43,961 nt of DNA from assembly GCA_030692055.1 (NCBI GenBank), contig JAUYCY010000040.1, positions 1 through 43,961 on the forward strand, written 5' to 3'. Position 1 is the first letter of the stretch. Each line of letters opens with the position of its first letter. This document shows, one piece after another, positions 29,787-38,923 of this stretch. The stretch comes from Candidatus Omnitrophota bacterium. GTDB taxonomy: Bacteria; Omnitrophota; Koll11; Duberdicusellales; 4484-171. The notes under the pieces are model-generated. The model saw only the letters and a program-made list of their open reading frames with translations. It had not been told where the DNA came from and did no database searches. The position numbers and the translations under genes were made by a program.

Positions 29787-30023
29787 ATGCTCATAGATTT
29801 AACTCAGATGCAGCCGGGCGAAACCGGCCTGATAACAGAAATTCAAGCGGGCCATGGTTTATGCCGCAGAGTGCAAAGCCTTGGCATAAGGCCAGGTAAA
29901 AAAATCACTAAAGTAAGTTCTCATTTTTGGCGTGGTCCCCAGACTGTAGAAATAGGTAATATGCAAGTAGCAATTGGTTTTGGCATGGCAAGAAAAATCT
30001 TTGTTGAAATAGATAGGAAATAA
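29787..30023 (+). CDS. feoA: FeoA, ferrous iron transport accessory protein
   Basis: A 78-residue SH3-like FeoA: LTQMQPGETGLITEIQAGHG, RRVQSLGIRPGKKI, AIGFGMARKIFVE. It stimulates FeoB. Start ATG overlaps nothing upstream; its stop and the FeoB start share a TAATG. From 29727 a 60-base AT-rich gap may hold a promoter, but no clear box was recognised. Confidence 0.93.
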   Translation: MLIDLTQMQPGETGLITEIQAGHGLCRRVQSLGIRPGKKITKVSSHFWRGPQTVEIGNMQVAIGFGMARKIFVEIDRK

Positions 30024-31738
30024 TGGATGAAATTCTATTGATAGGCAACCCCAATGTCGGTAAATCCGCAATATTCTCCCGACTTACCGGCGCCAAAGTT
30101 ATAATTTCCAATTATCCCGGCACTACCGTTGAATTCACCCAAGGCCGAATGAAGATTGGCGAAGAGATGCCAATGGTTATAGATGTCCCCGGAACCTATA
30201 CCTTAGAGCCAACATCTAAAGCCGAAGAGGTAGCTGTTGAAATGTTAAAGCATGGTGACGTGGTAATTAATATTGTGGATGCCACAAATCTGGAAAGAAA
30301 CCTTTCTTTGACATTGCAACTGTTAGAGAAAGATATTCCAGTTATAGTTGTCCTTAATATGTGGGATGATACTAAACATCGCGGAATTAATATTGATATT
30401 AAGAAATTAGAGAATTCTTTAGGAGTGCCGGTAGTTCCTACCTGTGGTTTGACTGGCGAGGGGATAAAAGAATTAATTGAGCGGCTGCCCGAAGCAAAAA
30501 AACATAAATTACACATTTCTTCCGATAACCACCGATGGGAAATAATAGGTAAAATTGTCACCCAAGTCCAGAGCTTAACTCACCACCATCACACATTATT
30601 AGAGCGGTTAGAAGACATAAGCATAAAGCCGCTTACTGGCCTGCCCTTAGCTTTATTAATTATATATTGTGCTTTTTGGATAATTCGTTTTATCGGCGAA
30701 AATCTTATTAGCTATATTTTTGAGCCTTTGTTTGATAGGTTATGGTTGCCTTTGATGATGAAATTAAGCGTGTTGTTGGGCGAAGGTAGTTTTTTACATC
30801 ATATTCTTATCGGCAATTTTATCAAAGGAGCGATAGATTTTGGACAATCTTTCGGACTTTTAACTACGGGTCTCTTTGTGCCTATTGCTATGGTATTACC
30901 TTATATATTTAGTTTTTATTTGGTGTTAGGGTTATTAGAGGACTTCGGTTATTTACCGCGCTTGGCGGTTTTATTGGATAATTTTATGCATCATTTTGGA
31001 TTACACGGATATGCGGCTATTCCGATGATGTTGAGTTTAGGGTGTAAGGTGCCTGGGGTATTAGCTACACGGATTTTAGAGGGCAGGCGCGAAAAATTTA
31101 TTGCCGCTACTTTAATAGCAATTACTATTCCTTGTATGGCGCAAACTGCGATGATTGTAGGTTTAGTTGGGCAAAGAGGCGGAAGGTATGTAGCGATGAT
31201 ATTTTTTATTTTATTTTTCCTTTTAGTTCTTAAAGGTTTTGTTTTAAACAAGGTTTTAAAAGGCGTAAGCCCGGAAATACTTATTGAGATTCCGCCCTAT
31301 AGGATACCGCAAATACAGGCAGTAATTAAGAAACTTTGGATGCGTATATTTAGTTTTTTACGTGAAGCCCTCCCATTAGTCCTTTTAGGCGTGCTTTTTA
31401 TCAACATACTTCATACTTTAAAAATAATAGATTTCTTGGCTGATATTTTTGCGCCTATTCTTACAGGGTTATGGGGGCTTCCCAAAGAAGCCATTTCTGC
31501 TTTAGTAGTAGGTTTCTTAAGAAAAGATGTAGCTGTGGGTATGCTTAGCCCACTAAATCTAACTACCAAGCAATTAGTAATCGGCTCTACAGTATTGGCA
31601 GTTTATTTTCCCTGCATTGCTACTTATATAGTTTTAATCAGAGAATTAGGTATAAAAGATACACTAAAATCTACATTAATAATGATTATAGGTGCTTTAT
31701 TGATAGGAACATTACTTAACTTATTACTTTCTGCTTGA
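30023..31738 (+). CDS. feoB: FeoB, ferrous iron transporter
   Basis: A 571-residue GTPase-permease for Fe(II). G1 GNPNVGKSA (7-15), G3 DVPGTY, G4 NMWDD; then a gate/membrane part with LPLALLIIYCAFW, LEDFGYLPRLAVLLDN, LGCKVPGVLATRIL (the conserved G-C-K-V/S-P-G motif), and IFSFLREALPLVLLGVLF. It is at the shorter end of the family and lacks an obvious C-terminal extension, like many clostridial or archaeal FeoB. Last of the Fur-linked run. Confidence 0.95.
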   Translation: MDEILLIGNPNVGKSAIFSRLTGAKVIISNYPGTTVEFTQGRMKIGEEMPMVIDVPGTYTLEPTSKAEEVAVEMLKHGDVVINIVDATNLERNLSLTLQLLEKDIPVIVVLNMWDDTKHRGINIDIKKLENSLGVPVVPTCGLTGEGIKELIERLPEAKKHKLHISSDNHRWEIIGKIVTQVQSLTHHHHTLLERLEDISIKPLTGLPLALLIIYCAFWIIRFIGENLISYIFEPLFDRLWLPLMMKLSVLLGEGSFLHHILIGNFIKGAIDFGQSFGLLTTGLFVPIAMVLPYIFSFYLVLGLLEDFGYLPRLAVLLDNFMHHFGLHGYAAIPMMLSLGCKVPGVLATRILEGRREKFIAATLIAITIPCMAQTAMIVGLVGQRGGRYVAMIFFILFFLLVLKGFVLNKVLKGVSPEILIEIPPYRIPQIQAVIKKLWMRIFSFLREALPLVLLGVLFINILHTLKIIDFLADIFAPILTGLWGLPKEAISALVVGFLRKDVAVGMLSPLNLTTKQLVIGSTVLAVYFPCIATYIVLIRELGIKDTLKSTLIMIIGALLIGTLLNLLLSA

Positions 31739-31775
31739 TTAAATTGCTTGTATTGGTAGAATTAGGCTTGTGCAT

Positions 31776-32075
31776 ATGAGTAAGAATATCAATCTTAAAA
31801 CTGTCTCCCTTTTTCTTATCTTCCTTCTTATCTTTCTTTCTATAGGAGCAGAATTTTTTCATAATCACAGCGACCGCGATTCTCACAATGATTGTCCTGT
31901 TTGTCTGTGGTTGGCGACAATCAGCACTTTTGTCTTCTTGTGTATTTTTGCCTGCCTCAGCTTTTCGTTGGAAATCACTCAACGATTTTTTTATGTCAGT
32001 CTGCCTGCCTTTATCTCCAAGCCTTGCCTCATAATTCAATATCTTCGCTCTCCGCCGTCTCAGCGCTCCTCCTAG
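31776..32075 (+). CDS. small membrane protein with His/Asp/Cys motif
   Basis: A 99-residue protein (MSKNINLKTVSL) with a hydrophobic N-terminal helix (LFLIFLLIFLSIGAEF), then FHNHSDRDSHNDCPVCLWLAT, a metal-binding looking stretch, and a second hydrophobic helix. The family resembles small DUF2946-type proteins found near metal transport genes. A GTG two codons earlier is an alternative start. First gene of the zinc-type set. Confidence 0.6.
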   Translation: MSKNINLKTVSLFLIFLLIFLSIGAEFFHNHSDRDSHNDCPVCLWLATISTFVFLCIFACLSFSLEITQRFFYVSLPAFISKPCLIIQYLRSPPSQRSS

Positions 32076-32123
32076 AATCTCTGTAATTTTCAAAATAAGT
32101 ATTGATTTCCGGAGGTAAAAATA

Positions 32124-33392
32124 ATGAAAAAGATATTAGTTCTTATTATTATTTTATTTTCTGCGACAACATGTTTATACGCAGAAACAGATCCTAATGA
32201 AGTAGGTAAGCTAAGAGAAGAGATACAGTCATTAAAATCTCAGTTTGAGGAAATGAAATCAAGTTATGAAAGCAAGATTAACCAGCTTGAGTCCAAGGTT
32301 GAGCAACTTACACAACAGACCACTACGACTTCAGGCAAGATTGCTCAAGTCGCCCAACCTTCTCAGACAAACTTAGGGAGATATTTTCAAAATTTTAATC
32401 CTGATATTAGTGTAATAGGCGATTTTATTTATCATGGCACAGATAATAAAAGCGACGAGGTATATAATCAATTTCAAATGCGTCAAGTAGAATTAGCTTT
32501 TTCCGCATCAGTAGACCCTTACGCACGAGCAGATTTATTCCTGCATGTTGAGCCGGATGGTGATGAATGGCATGTCGGTCTTTGTGAAGGGTATATGACT
32601 TTGCTGAATTTGCCTATTGAAAACCTGCAGGGAAAAATAGGAAAATTTAAAGCAAATTTTGGCAAGGTGAACAGACTTCACCTGCATTCGCTTCCATGGG
32701 TTGATTATCCTAACATGCTCACCAACTATTTTGGGGAAGAAGGAATGAGTCAACCTGGAGTTTCGGCAAGCTACCTGATTCCTAACCCATGGGATAAATA
32801 TATAGAATTTTCATTAGAGGCTATGAACAATCACAATTTTGCCAGTTTCGCCGGCAGTCAGGGCAGAGATATGGTTTATGTCTCACATTTGAAAAACTTC
32901 TTTGATATTAATGAAGCATCTACCGTAGAACTCGGTGGAAGCTTGGCAACGGGACCTAATGATGATGGCCATGGAAAGAATAGGACTACTCTTGAAGGGA
33001 TAGACCTTACGTATAAATGGAAGCCCCTAAAAGAAGGTTTATATAAATCTTTAATCTTTCAGAACGAAGTGCTCTTTAGCCAAAAAGACAATGTAATTGC
33101 CGAAGAAGGCGCAGACCCAAAACAAGTTGATTCTTGGGGCGCATACTCCTCTTTGCAATATCAATTTGCCAAACGCTGGTCTGTTTTTAGCAGGTATGAT
33201 TTCTCAGAATTTCCTGATTATGCTAATAGGCATGATAATGCTATATCAGGAGGTTTAACCTTTGCGCAAAGTGAATATTGTTTCTGGAGATTGCAGGTTA
33301 AGCACACCGACAGGGATTACGCTAAGGATAGTAACGAAGTTTGGCTGCAATGTAATTTTGGGTTAGGCCCGCATAGAAAACATGAATATTAA
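32124..33392 (+). CDS. outer-membrane porin-like protein with N-terminal coiled coil
   Basis: A 422-residue protein with signal peptide (MKKILVLIIILFSATTCLYA), a coiled coil at 28-70 (EVGKLREEIQSLKSQFEEMK), then a beta-barrel type region rich in alternating aromatic/polar strands up to the end (VWLQCNFGLGPHRKHEY). It precedes a zinc-type binding protein and permease, so it probably admits metal or chelate through the outer membrane. Ribosome site CCGGAGG. Confidence 0.75.
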   Translation: MKKILVLIIILFSATTCLYAETDPNEVGKLREEIQSLKSQFEEMKSSYESKINQLESKVEQLTQQTTTTSGKIAQVAQPSQTNLGRYFQNFNPDISVIGDFIYHGTDNKSDEVYNQFQMRQVELAFSASVDPYARADLFLHVEPDGDEWHVGLCEGYMTLLNLPIENLQGKIGKFKANFGKVNRLHLHSLPWVDYPNMLTNYFGEEGMSQPGVSASYLIPNPWDKYIEFSLEAMNNHNFASFAGSQGRDMVYVSHLKNFFDINEASTVELGGSLATGPNDDGHGKNRTTLEGIDLTYKWKPLKEGLYKSLIFQNEVLFSQKDNVIAEEGADPKQVDSWGAYSSLQYQFAKRWSVFSRYDFSEFPDYANRHDNAISGGLTFAQSEYCFWRLQVKHTDRDYAKDSNEVWLQCNFGLGPHRKHEY

Positions 33393-33412
33393 TCTTTAAG
33401 GAGGTCTTAAAA

Positions 33413-34327
33413 ATGCGAAATTTATTTATCGTATTAGCTTTAATTTTTGGTTTAACTTCGTTTGCTTATGGCGATGATAAAATTCAGATACTTACCACAA
33501 CCGCTGACCTTAAGTCTATCGCTGAGTTCATCGGAGGGAATGAAGTAAAGGTCGACAGTTTAGCCAAAGGTTGTCAGGATCCTCATTTTGTGGAGGCAAA
33601 ACCATCCTTTATGATGAAAGCGAAGAAGGCCGATCTATTTATTCGCGTGGGTCTTGAGCTTGAGATTGGCTACGAAGAATTAATCATTGATGGTTCAAGG
33701 AATTCAAAAATAAGGATTGGTCAACCCGGGCATCTGGACGCATCGGAAGGAGTGCTTTTATTGGAAGTTCCTACCACTACAAAAATAGATCGTTCAATGG
33801 GCGATGTGCATCCTATGGGTAATCCACATTATTGGCTTGATCCTTTGAATGCTAAAATCATCGCTTCCAATATTACCAATCGGTTATGCGAAATTTCACC
33901 GCGAAATGAAGCTTATTTTAGACAGAATTTAACTGAATTTAATAAGAGAATAGACACAAAAATGGTTGAGTGGCAAGAAAAGTTAAAACCTTTTAATGGG
34001 CAAAAGATAGCCATTTACCACCGTAGTTGGCCCTACTTTGCCAATAGGTTCGATTTGGAAATTGCTTGTGAGCTAGAACCTAAGCCGGGTATACCTCCGT
34101 CACCAGCGCATTTGAGAGAAGTTATCGAAAAGATAAAGAAAGAAAATATTAAAGTAATCCTGATGGAGGTATTTTACGATGAGAAACCTGCGCGATTTGT
34201 TGCTGAGCGAACCGGCGCTAAAGTAGTGATAGTGCCGAATTCTGTAGGCGGTACGAAAGAAGCTCAGGATTATTTCAACCTTATGGATACAGTTATAGAT
34301 AAGTTAGCGCAAGGGCTTAATTCTTAA
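33413..34327 (+). CDS. metal ABC transporter substrate-binding protein (ZnuA/TroA-like)
   Basis: A 304-residue periplasmic protein with signal peptide (MRNLFIVLALIFGLTSFAYG). Cluster A-1 markers: CQDPHFVEAKPS, HPMGNPHYWLDPLNAK, IAIYHRSWPYFANRF and VILMEVFYDEKPARFVAERTGA; the His residues and the acidic EVFYDE give the metal site. The His-rich loop of true ZnuA is short here, so Zn or Mn cannot be told apart. Confidence 0.9.
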   Translation: MRNLFIVLALIFGLTSFAYGDDKIQILTTTADLKSIAEFIGGNEVKVDSLAKGCQDPHFVEAKPSFMMKAKKADLFIRVGLELEIGYEELIIDGSRNSKIRIGQPGHLDASEGVLLLEVPTTTKIDRSMGDVHPMGNPHYWLDPLNAKIIASNITNRLCEISPRNEAYFRQNLTEFNKRIDTKMVEWQEKLKPFNGQKIAIYHRSWPYFANRFDLEIACELEPKPGIPPSPAHLREVIEKIKKENIKVILMEVFYDEKPARFVAERTGAKVVIVPNSVGGTKEAQDYFNLMDTVIDKLAQGLNS

Positions 34328-34344
34328 AGAAAGGAGTCAATATT

Positions 34345-35175
34345 ATGGAAATGTGGACGTTGATGGCGGCGCCCTTTGCCGCATGCTTAGTCCTTACAGG
34401 CATACATTGTTATCTTGGCCTTCATGTTGTAACGAGGGGCGTGATATTTGTCGACTTAGCATTGGCTCAGATAGCCGCCTTTGGAGCAGTTTTAATGCTT
34501 CTATTCGGTTACGAACTATCCGGCTCACATGCCTATATAGTATCGCTTCTTTTTACTTTTGTCGGAGCTGGAATTTTTGCTTTAAGCCGGTTGCGGGAAA
34601 AAGTAATTCCTCAAGAAGCGATTATTGGCATAGTCTACGCGGTTTTTTCTGCGGCATCGATCCTTGTTCTGGATCGCGCGCCCCACGGCCATGAGGCATT
34701 GCAGGCGATGCTTGTGGGTAGCATCCTTTATGTCAGTTGGTCTGCCGTTTTAAAAATGTTTTTGATTTACTTGGCCGTGGGAGTTTTTCATTATATTTTT
34801 CGGCGCAAGTTTTTTCTTATTTCGCAGGATGTCAATGAGGCAAGAAGAAGAGGAATTCCGGTTATGTTTTGGGATTTCCTTTTCTATATCACTTTTGGTT
34901 TTGTGGTTACCAGTTCAGTAAAGATTGCCGGCGTACTTCTGGTCTTTAGTTATCTTGTTGTACCGGCAACATGTGCCATGCTTCTGGCAAAAGGCATATT
35001 ACCACGGCTCATTATTGGCTGGCTTATAGGGTTTTTAGTAAGCGTGTTAGGGCTCTTCTTTTCAGTGAAATTGGATCTGCCTACCGGCGCGTCAGTGGTG
35101 ACATGTTTTGGCTTAGCGTTACTCGTATCAGCAGGCTTGTCATTGTATTCAGCAAAAAAAATTAATAAGGAGTGA
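34345..35175 (+). CDS. metal ABC transporter permease (ZnuB/TroC-like)
   Basis: A 276-residue inner-membrane protein with eight to nine hydrophobic segments: VTRGVIFVDLALAQIAAFGAVL, QEAIIGIVYAVFSAASILVLDRAPHG, VTSSVKIAGVLLVFSYLVVPATCAMLL are family signatures. An ATP-binding subunit (ZnuC) normally sits next to it but is not found in this operon or elsewhere in the window. Confidence 0.92.
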   Translation: MEMWTLMAAPFAACLVLTGIHCYLGLHVVTRGVIFVDLALAQIAAFGAVLMLLFGYELSGSHAYIVSLLFTFVGAGIFALSRLREKVIPQEAIIGIVYAVFSAASILVLDRAPHGHEALQAMLVGSILYVSWSAVLKMFLIYLAVGVFHYIFRRKFFLISQDVNEARRRGIPVMFWDFLFYITFGFVVTSSVKIAGVLLVFSYLVVPATCAMLLAKGILPRLIIGWLIGFLVSVLGLFFSVKLDLPTGASVVTCFGLALLVSAGLSLYSAKKINKE

Positions 35176-35184
35176 ATATTTGAG

Positions 35185-35937
35185 ATGCGCCGAATCATTT
35201 ATTTAGGAGTAGCTGTAGGGTTTTCCCTCCTTTTAAGTTCTTGTGCTACAACATCGATTAAACCGCCCATAATTCCTACAAAAGAAGTATATCCCACACT
35301 ACCCTCACCTATTTTAAGACAGGATGTTTTCCACATTATTGCACCGGGCGAAACGCTCTGGCGAATTGGTAAAATGTACGATGTTCCCATAAAGGATATA
35401 TCGTCCGCGAATAATTTAAAGATACAAACTTTAGAGAAAGGCCAGCGCCTTTTGATCCCTAATGCCGCGCCTCTCATTCCGGTCATCCCTTTATATCATT
35501 CTAAGAAATGGAAATACATTATTATCCATCATAGTGCAACCGACGAAGGCAGTTCCCTTTCTTTTGATACGTATCATCAAAATAGAGGATGGGAAGGAAT
35601 AGGGTATCATTTTGTCATTGATAACGGTACAAAAGGAAAACAGGATGGTCAAATTGAAGTTTCTCCCCGCTGGCTTAAGCAGAAAAATGGCGCTCATTGC
35701 AACGCGGATAATATGAATGAACGGTCAATCGGGATTTGCCTTGTCGGTGATTTTAATAGCGAATCCGTTTCAGAGAAACAATTAGACGCTTTAGTTTATT
35801 TAACGGACAAGTTAAGGAAATATTACAAAATTCCTTTTAAGCGGATAATGGGGCATGGCCAGGTTCGCGGCGCAAAAACAGAATGCCCGGGAAAGAAATT
35901 TCCGTGGAAGGAGTTGAGGTTACGTTTAGAGGATTAG
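35185..35937 (+). CDS. LysM-containing N-acetylmuramoyl-L-alanine amidase, lipoprotein
   Basis: A 250-residue protein with a lipoprotein signal (LLLSSCATT, lipobox Cys near residue 20), a LysM domain (IIAPGETLWRIGKMYDVPIKDISSANNL, RLLIP) and an amidase_2/PGRP-type domain with KYIIIHHSATD, GYHFVIDNG, SIGICLVGDFN and GHGQVRGAKTECPG, containing the zinc ligands His, His, Cys. It cleaves peptidoglycan stem peptides at the outer-membrane-facing periplasm. Confidence 0.9.
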   Translation: MRRIIYLGVAVGFSLLLSSCATTSIKPPIIPTKEVYPTLPSPILRQDVFHIIAPGETLWRIGKMYDVPIKDISSANNLKIQTLEKGQRLLIPNAAPLIPVIPLYHSKKWKYIIIHHSATDEGSSLSFDTYHQNRGWEGIGYHFVIDNGTKGKQDGQIEVSPRWLKQKNGAHCNADNMNERSIGICLVGDFNSESVSEKQLDALVYLTDKLRKYYKIPFKRIMGHGQVRGAKTECPGKKFPWKELRLRLED

Positions 35938-35938
35938 C

Positions 35939-36745
35939 ATGTTATTAAACCATAAATCTATCAGAATAATCAAGCACTTTGTAATAATCGTTTTCGCTGT
36001 TTTAATATCGTTCAGCGCTTTTTATACGTTATGGTTATCGCCGAAATATACCGTTCCGATTCTCATGTACCATCGGTTTGGATATAAAGAGGATAATCTT
36101 TTTGTCACTCCGGAGAATCTTGAAAGACAGACGAAATACCTTAAAGATAAGAAGTACAATATTATAAAATTGGATGAGTTGATTGATGGAATAAAAAGCG
36201 GGAGGAAATTTAAGCATAATACGGTGGTTATAACGATTGATGATGGCTATCAAGATAACTATTCATCCGGTTATCCGATTTTTAAAAAGTACGACATTCC
36301 CGTAACCATATTTCTCGTGGCAAACCAGATTGGGAACGATAAACTATTTCTAAACTGGGATGAGGTTAGGGCTATGCTAAATAACGGAGTCTCTTTTGGC
36401 GGGCATACAAAGAACCATGCGTATCTTCCTTTGACAGAAGACAAAGATGCTGTGTGGGATGAAATTAAAGGGTGTAAGGATATCATAGAGCGTAATATTG
36501 GAAGTCATATCAATCATTTTTGTTATCCAGGCGGCGGTTTTAATAATACCATTAAAGAACTTGTCGTTAAAGCTGGCTATGTGAGTGTTTGTACTACAAA
36601 TAGGGGGTCATCAAAGTTGAATCTGGATGTTTATGAATTAAAACGCATTAAGGTAAAAAATACTGATACAAATGAACCTTTTAGCTTTGCTGCCAAGCTT
36701 TCCGGATATTATAATCTTTTTAGGAGTATTAAAGAGGGACATTGA
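35939..36745 (+). CDS. polysaccharide deacetylase (NodB domain)
   Basis: A 268-residue membrane-anchored protein (one N-terminal helix, VIIVFAVLISFSAFYTLWLS) with NodB motifs VPILMYHRF, VVITIDDGYQDNYSSG (Asp-Asp), the metal histidines in GGHTKNHAYLPL, and FCYPGGGFN. It removes acetyl or similar groups from peptidoglycan or surface glycan. Starts one base after the amidase gene. Confidence 0.88.
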   Translation: MLLNHKSIRIIKHFVIIVFAVLISFSAFYTLWLSPKYTVPILMYHRFGYKEDNLFVTPENLERQTKYLKDKKYNIIKLDELIDGIKSGRKFKHNTVVITIDDGYQDNYSSGYPIFKKYDIPVTIFLVANQIGNDKLFLNWDEVRAMLNNGVSFGGHTKNHAYLPLTEDKDAVWDEIKGCKDIIERNIGSHINHFCYPGGGFNNTIKELVVKAGYVSVCTTNRGSSKLNLDVYELKRIKVKNTDTNEPFSFAAKLSGYYNLFRSIKEGH

Positions 36746-36774
36746 CATATTTTTATGATACAACAAGTATTTAG

Positions 36775-36993
36775 GATCAATTTTTTAATTATTGTAGTGA
36801 TTTAATAAAAAGCGCAGGCACATTTAAGCCCAGCGATTTCTTATTTTTATCAATAGATTTTTTGGTATCGTTTATCGTTGCGCTTTTGTCCATAAAGTGC
36901 CTACTTGGTTTTATAAAGAATCACAATTTTATTCTTTTTGGTATTTACCGCATTATCTTGGCGTTGTTGTTTTTATTTATATTTAAGGCGTAA
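36775..36993 (+). pseudogene. uppP: C-terminal fragment of uppP/bacA (undecaprenyl-diphosphatase)
   Basis: Between the deacetylase and the aldo/keto reductase is a 361-base stretch without an intact gene. An open frame without start reads FLVSFIVALLSIKCLLGFIKNHNFILFGIYRIILALLF, the standard last membrane helices of UppP, ending in a stop at 36993. The N-terminal three-quarters are missing. Remainder (36994-37106) holds a possible promoter (TTGGCA, 19 bases, TATAAT at 37019) for the next gene. Confidence 0.78.
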
Positions 36994-37106
36994 TTGGCAA
37001 AGAGCTACACTTTACGTTTATAATTTAATGCGGGATTTTCCCACTTGTAGGGGTAGAGCGATTCATTAAATCTATTCTTAAGTAACTTTTCCATTCTTTC
37101 AAAATT

Positions 37107-38078
37107 ATGTTATATCGAAAATTAGGCATTAGCGGATTGGATATTTCTGCAATTAGCCTGGGCACATGGGCTTTTGGCTCTGATTCCTGGTGGGGGCATC
37201 AGGAAAGCCGGGATTCTTTTAAAACCATTGAAGAGGCTTTACATAGAGGAGTGAATTTAATAGACACTGCGCCTGTATACGGTAGAGGGCATGCGGAAGA
37301 AGTATTGGGAGAGTTTTTCGCAAAAAATTACCAGCGCGATAAAGTTATTTTGGCTACGAAGGCAGGTTTAAGCTGGCAAGAGCGCAGAATTTTTCATGAT
37401 CTTTCCGAGAAAAAAATGCTTCATGAGATTGATGAATCAAGGCGCAGGCTGCGCACTGATTACATTGATCTTTACCAAGTGCATTGGCCCGACCCAGCTG
37501 TGCCGATAGCGCAAACAGCGGCTATTATGCAAAAATTCCTTTCAAGCGGTATTATCAAGGCAGTGGGTGTCAGCAACTTTTCTATAAACCAGATAGAAGA
37601 GTTTATGAAGTATTGTCCGGTGCATTGCGTCCAGCCTGAATTTAGTATGTTTAAACGCGATGCAAAAGAAGATATTATTCCTTTTTGCGTAAAAAATAAC
37701 ATAGGCATTATTTCTTACGCTCCTTTATATAGCAGTATTCTGACTGGAAAATTTTTCTTTGAAGATGTAAAAATCCCGGGAGATATAAACCGTAAAATTA
37801 AAAAACCTGAATTAAGCGAACCGCGTTATTCTATAAACAAAAAAGCGCTATCTTATCTTAAAGAGTTAGCGGATAGCCGCGGATATACGCTCACTCAGCT
37901 TGCTTTGAGCTGGAATTTTAACCATGAAGGTATAACTTCTTCTATCGTTGGTATGCGAAAATCGCAACAGGTAAGCGAGAATCTTAGTTGCCTCGATTTT
38001 AGTATGACGGCAGAGGAGCTGTGTTCAATAGACACAATACTTAATGAACGAGAAGCCAGCCTAAAAAACTTGGTATGA
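37107..38078 (+). CDS. aldo/keto reductase
   Basis: A 323-residue NADPH-dependent oxidoreductase, (beta/alpha)8 barrel. Catalytic tetrad is in place: Asp and Tyr in LIDTAPVYGRGHAEEVLG, Lys in ILATKAGL and His in YQVHWPDP; the NADP-binding C-terminal part has SIVGMRKSQQVSENL. No close ribosome site. Its substrate is not inferable; it lies between a uppP remnant and a NikR module, so it may be an independent unit. Confidence 0.9.
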   Translation: MLYRKLGISGLDISAISLGTWAFGSDSWWGHQESRDSFKTIEEALHRGVNLIDTAPVYGRGHAEEVLGEFFAKNYQRDKVILATKAGLSWQERRIFHDLSEKKMLHEIDESRRRLRTDYIDLYQVHWPDPAVPIAQTAAIMQKFLSSGIIKAVGVSNFSINQIEEFMKYCPVHCVQPEFSMFKRDAKEDIIPFCVKNNIGIISYAPLYSSILTGKFFFEDVKIPGDINRKIKKPELSEPRYSINKKALSYLKELADSRGYTLTQLALSWNFNHEGITSSIVGMRKSQQVSENLSCLDFSMTAEELCSIDTILNEREASLKNLV

Positions 38079-38136
38079 GACGGCAATAAACCTAATTTTT
38101 AATCGACTTGCAGAAATCCCCAGCGCTTTACCCGGA

Positions 38137-38159
38137 GAAATTTCTCACTGAGAAATTTC
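38137..38159. repeat. perfect 11-bp hairpin
   Basis: GAAATTTCTCA-C-TGAGAAATTTC; the arm matches the kind of hairpin at 15988. It lies in a 188-base gap with a GC-rich flank (AGGGAGCCCGCGG), probably a short dispersed element rather than a terminator since no T-run follows at the right distance. Confidence 0.65.
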
Positions 38160-38219
38160 AGAGGGAGCCCGCGGAGATTTATTTTTTAAAAATAATCTGT
38201 TAAAGAAATAGACAAATGC

Positions 38220-38248
38220 TTGACAAGAGCGTATTTTAGTGTTATCTT
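38220..38248 (+). promoter_or_regulatory. sigma-70 promoter of nikR
   Basis: TTGACA (38220-38225), 17-base spacer, TATCTT (38243-38248), 18 bases before the ATG. Confidence 0.65.
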
Positions 38249-38266
38249 TCTGAGAAAGGTATTACT

Positions 38267-38668
38267 ATGAAAACAATAAAAAGATTTGGAGTGTCTTTGG
38301 AAGAGGATTTATTTAAGGAGCTGGACCTTCTTGTTAAAAGACATAAATTTCCTAATCGAAGTCAGGCCATAAGGTTTCTTATAAGACAGAATGTATCTGA
38401 GGAAGCCTGGCAGGAGAATAAAGAAGTTTCCGGAGCAGTTGTCTTGATTTATGATCATCATAAGCGAGATTTAGTAAATAAGTCTTTAAGTATCCAGCAC
38501 GAATTTTCCCATATAATTTTAGCTACTCAACACGTTCATCTTGACCACAATAGTTGTCTGGAAATTATTGCGCTCAAAGGAAAAGCAGAAGGCTTGAAAG
38601 CTCTCTCTGATAAACTTATTGCCTTAAAAGGTATAAAGCACGGCAAACTTGTTATGAGCGGAACATAA
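38267..38668 (+). CDS. nikR: NikR nickel-responsive regulator
   Basis: A 133-residue ribbon-helix-helix regulator. [21 protein letters not shown] (DNA-binding ribbon and helices, 5-25), then the ACT-like metal domain with the nickel ligands in [28 protein letters not shown] (His, His, His, Cys). Length is typical. Nickel-bound NikR represses uptake genes; here the nearby OprB-like porin and membrane proteins are likely targets. No clear GTATGA-type operator was recognised. Confidence 0.93.
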   Translation: MKTIKRFGVSLEEDLFKELDLLVKRHKFPNRSQAIRFLIRQNVSEEAWQENKEVSGAVVLIYDHHKRDLVNKSLSIQHEFSHIILATQHVHLDHNSCLEIIALKGKAEGLKALSDKLIALKGIKHGKLVMSGT

Positions 38669-38712
38669 AAATTTTTTTATATCCGAGTAACACGATTTTT
38701 AGAAAAGTAGCA

Positions 38713-38874
38713 ATGGATAGTAAAAACACAACAACGGAAGATAAAGAAAAGCAGCACATAGTAAAAGAAATTACGGAAGCTATAGAGAGCGTTAACTATG
38801 GAGAGATAATTATTGCTATTCATGATTCAAAGGTTGTGCAAATAGAAAAAAGAGAGAAGAAGAGATTCAAATAA
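38713..38874 (+). CDS. YezD-family (DUF2292) small protein
   Basis: A 53-residue protein whose core HIVKEITEAIESVNYGEIIIAI and HDSKVVQIEKREKKRF matches the DUF2292/YezD pattern (...G.I.I.I.DGKVVQIER.EK.R). Function unknown; it is often beside porin or metal genes. No strong ribosome site is seen. Confidence 0.78.
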   Translation: MDSKNTTTEDKEKQHIVKEITEAIESVNYGEIIIAIHDSKVVQIEKREKKRFK

Positions 38875-38923
38875 ATTTGCTACTGCATAAGTAGAGCTTA
38901 ACTGCCCAGAAGTGATTTCCCGA

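Noticed and set aside
17423..31738. Magnetosome or nitrogen-fixation island
   Set aside because: NifX, NifU and FeoB-like genes invite this idea, but nifHDK and recognisable mam genes are absent.
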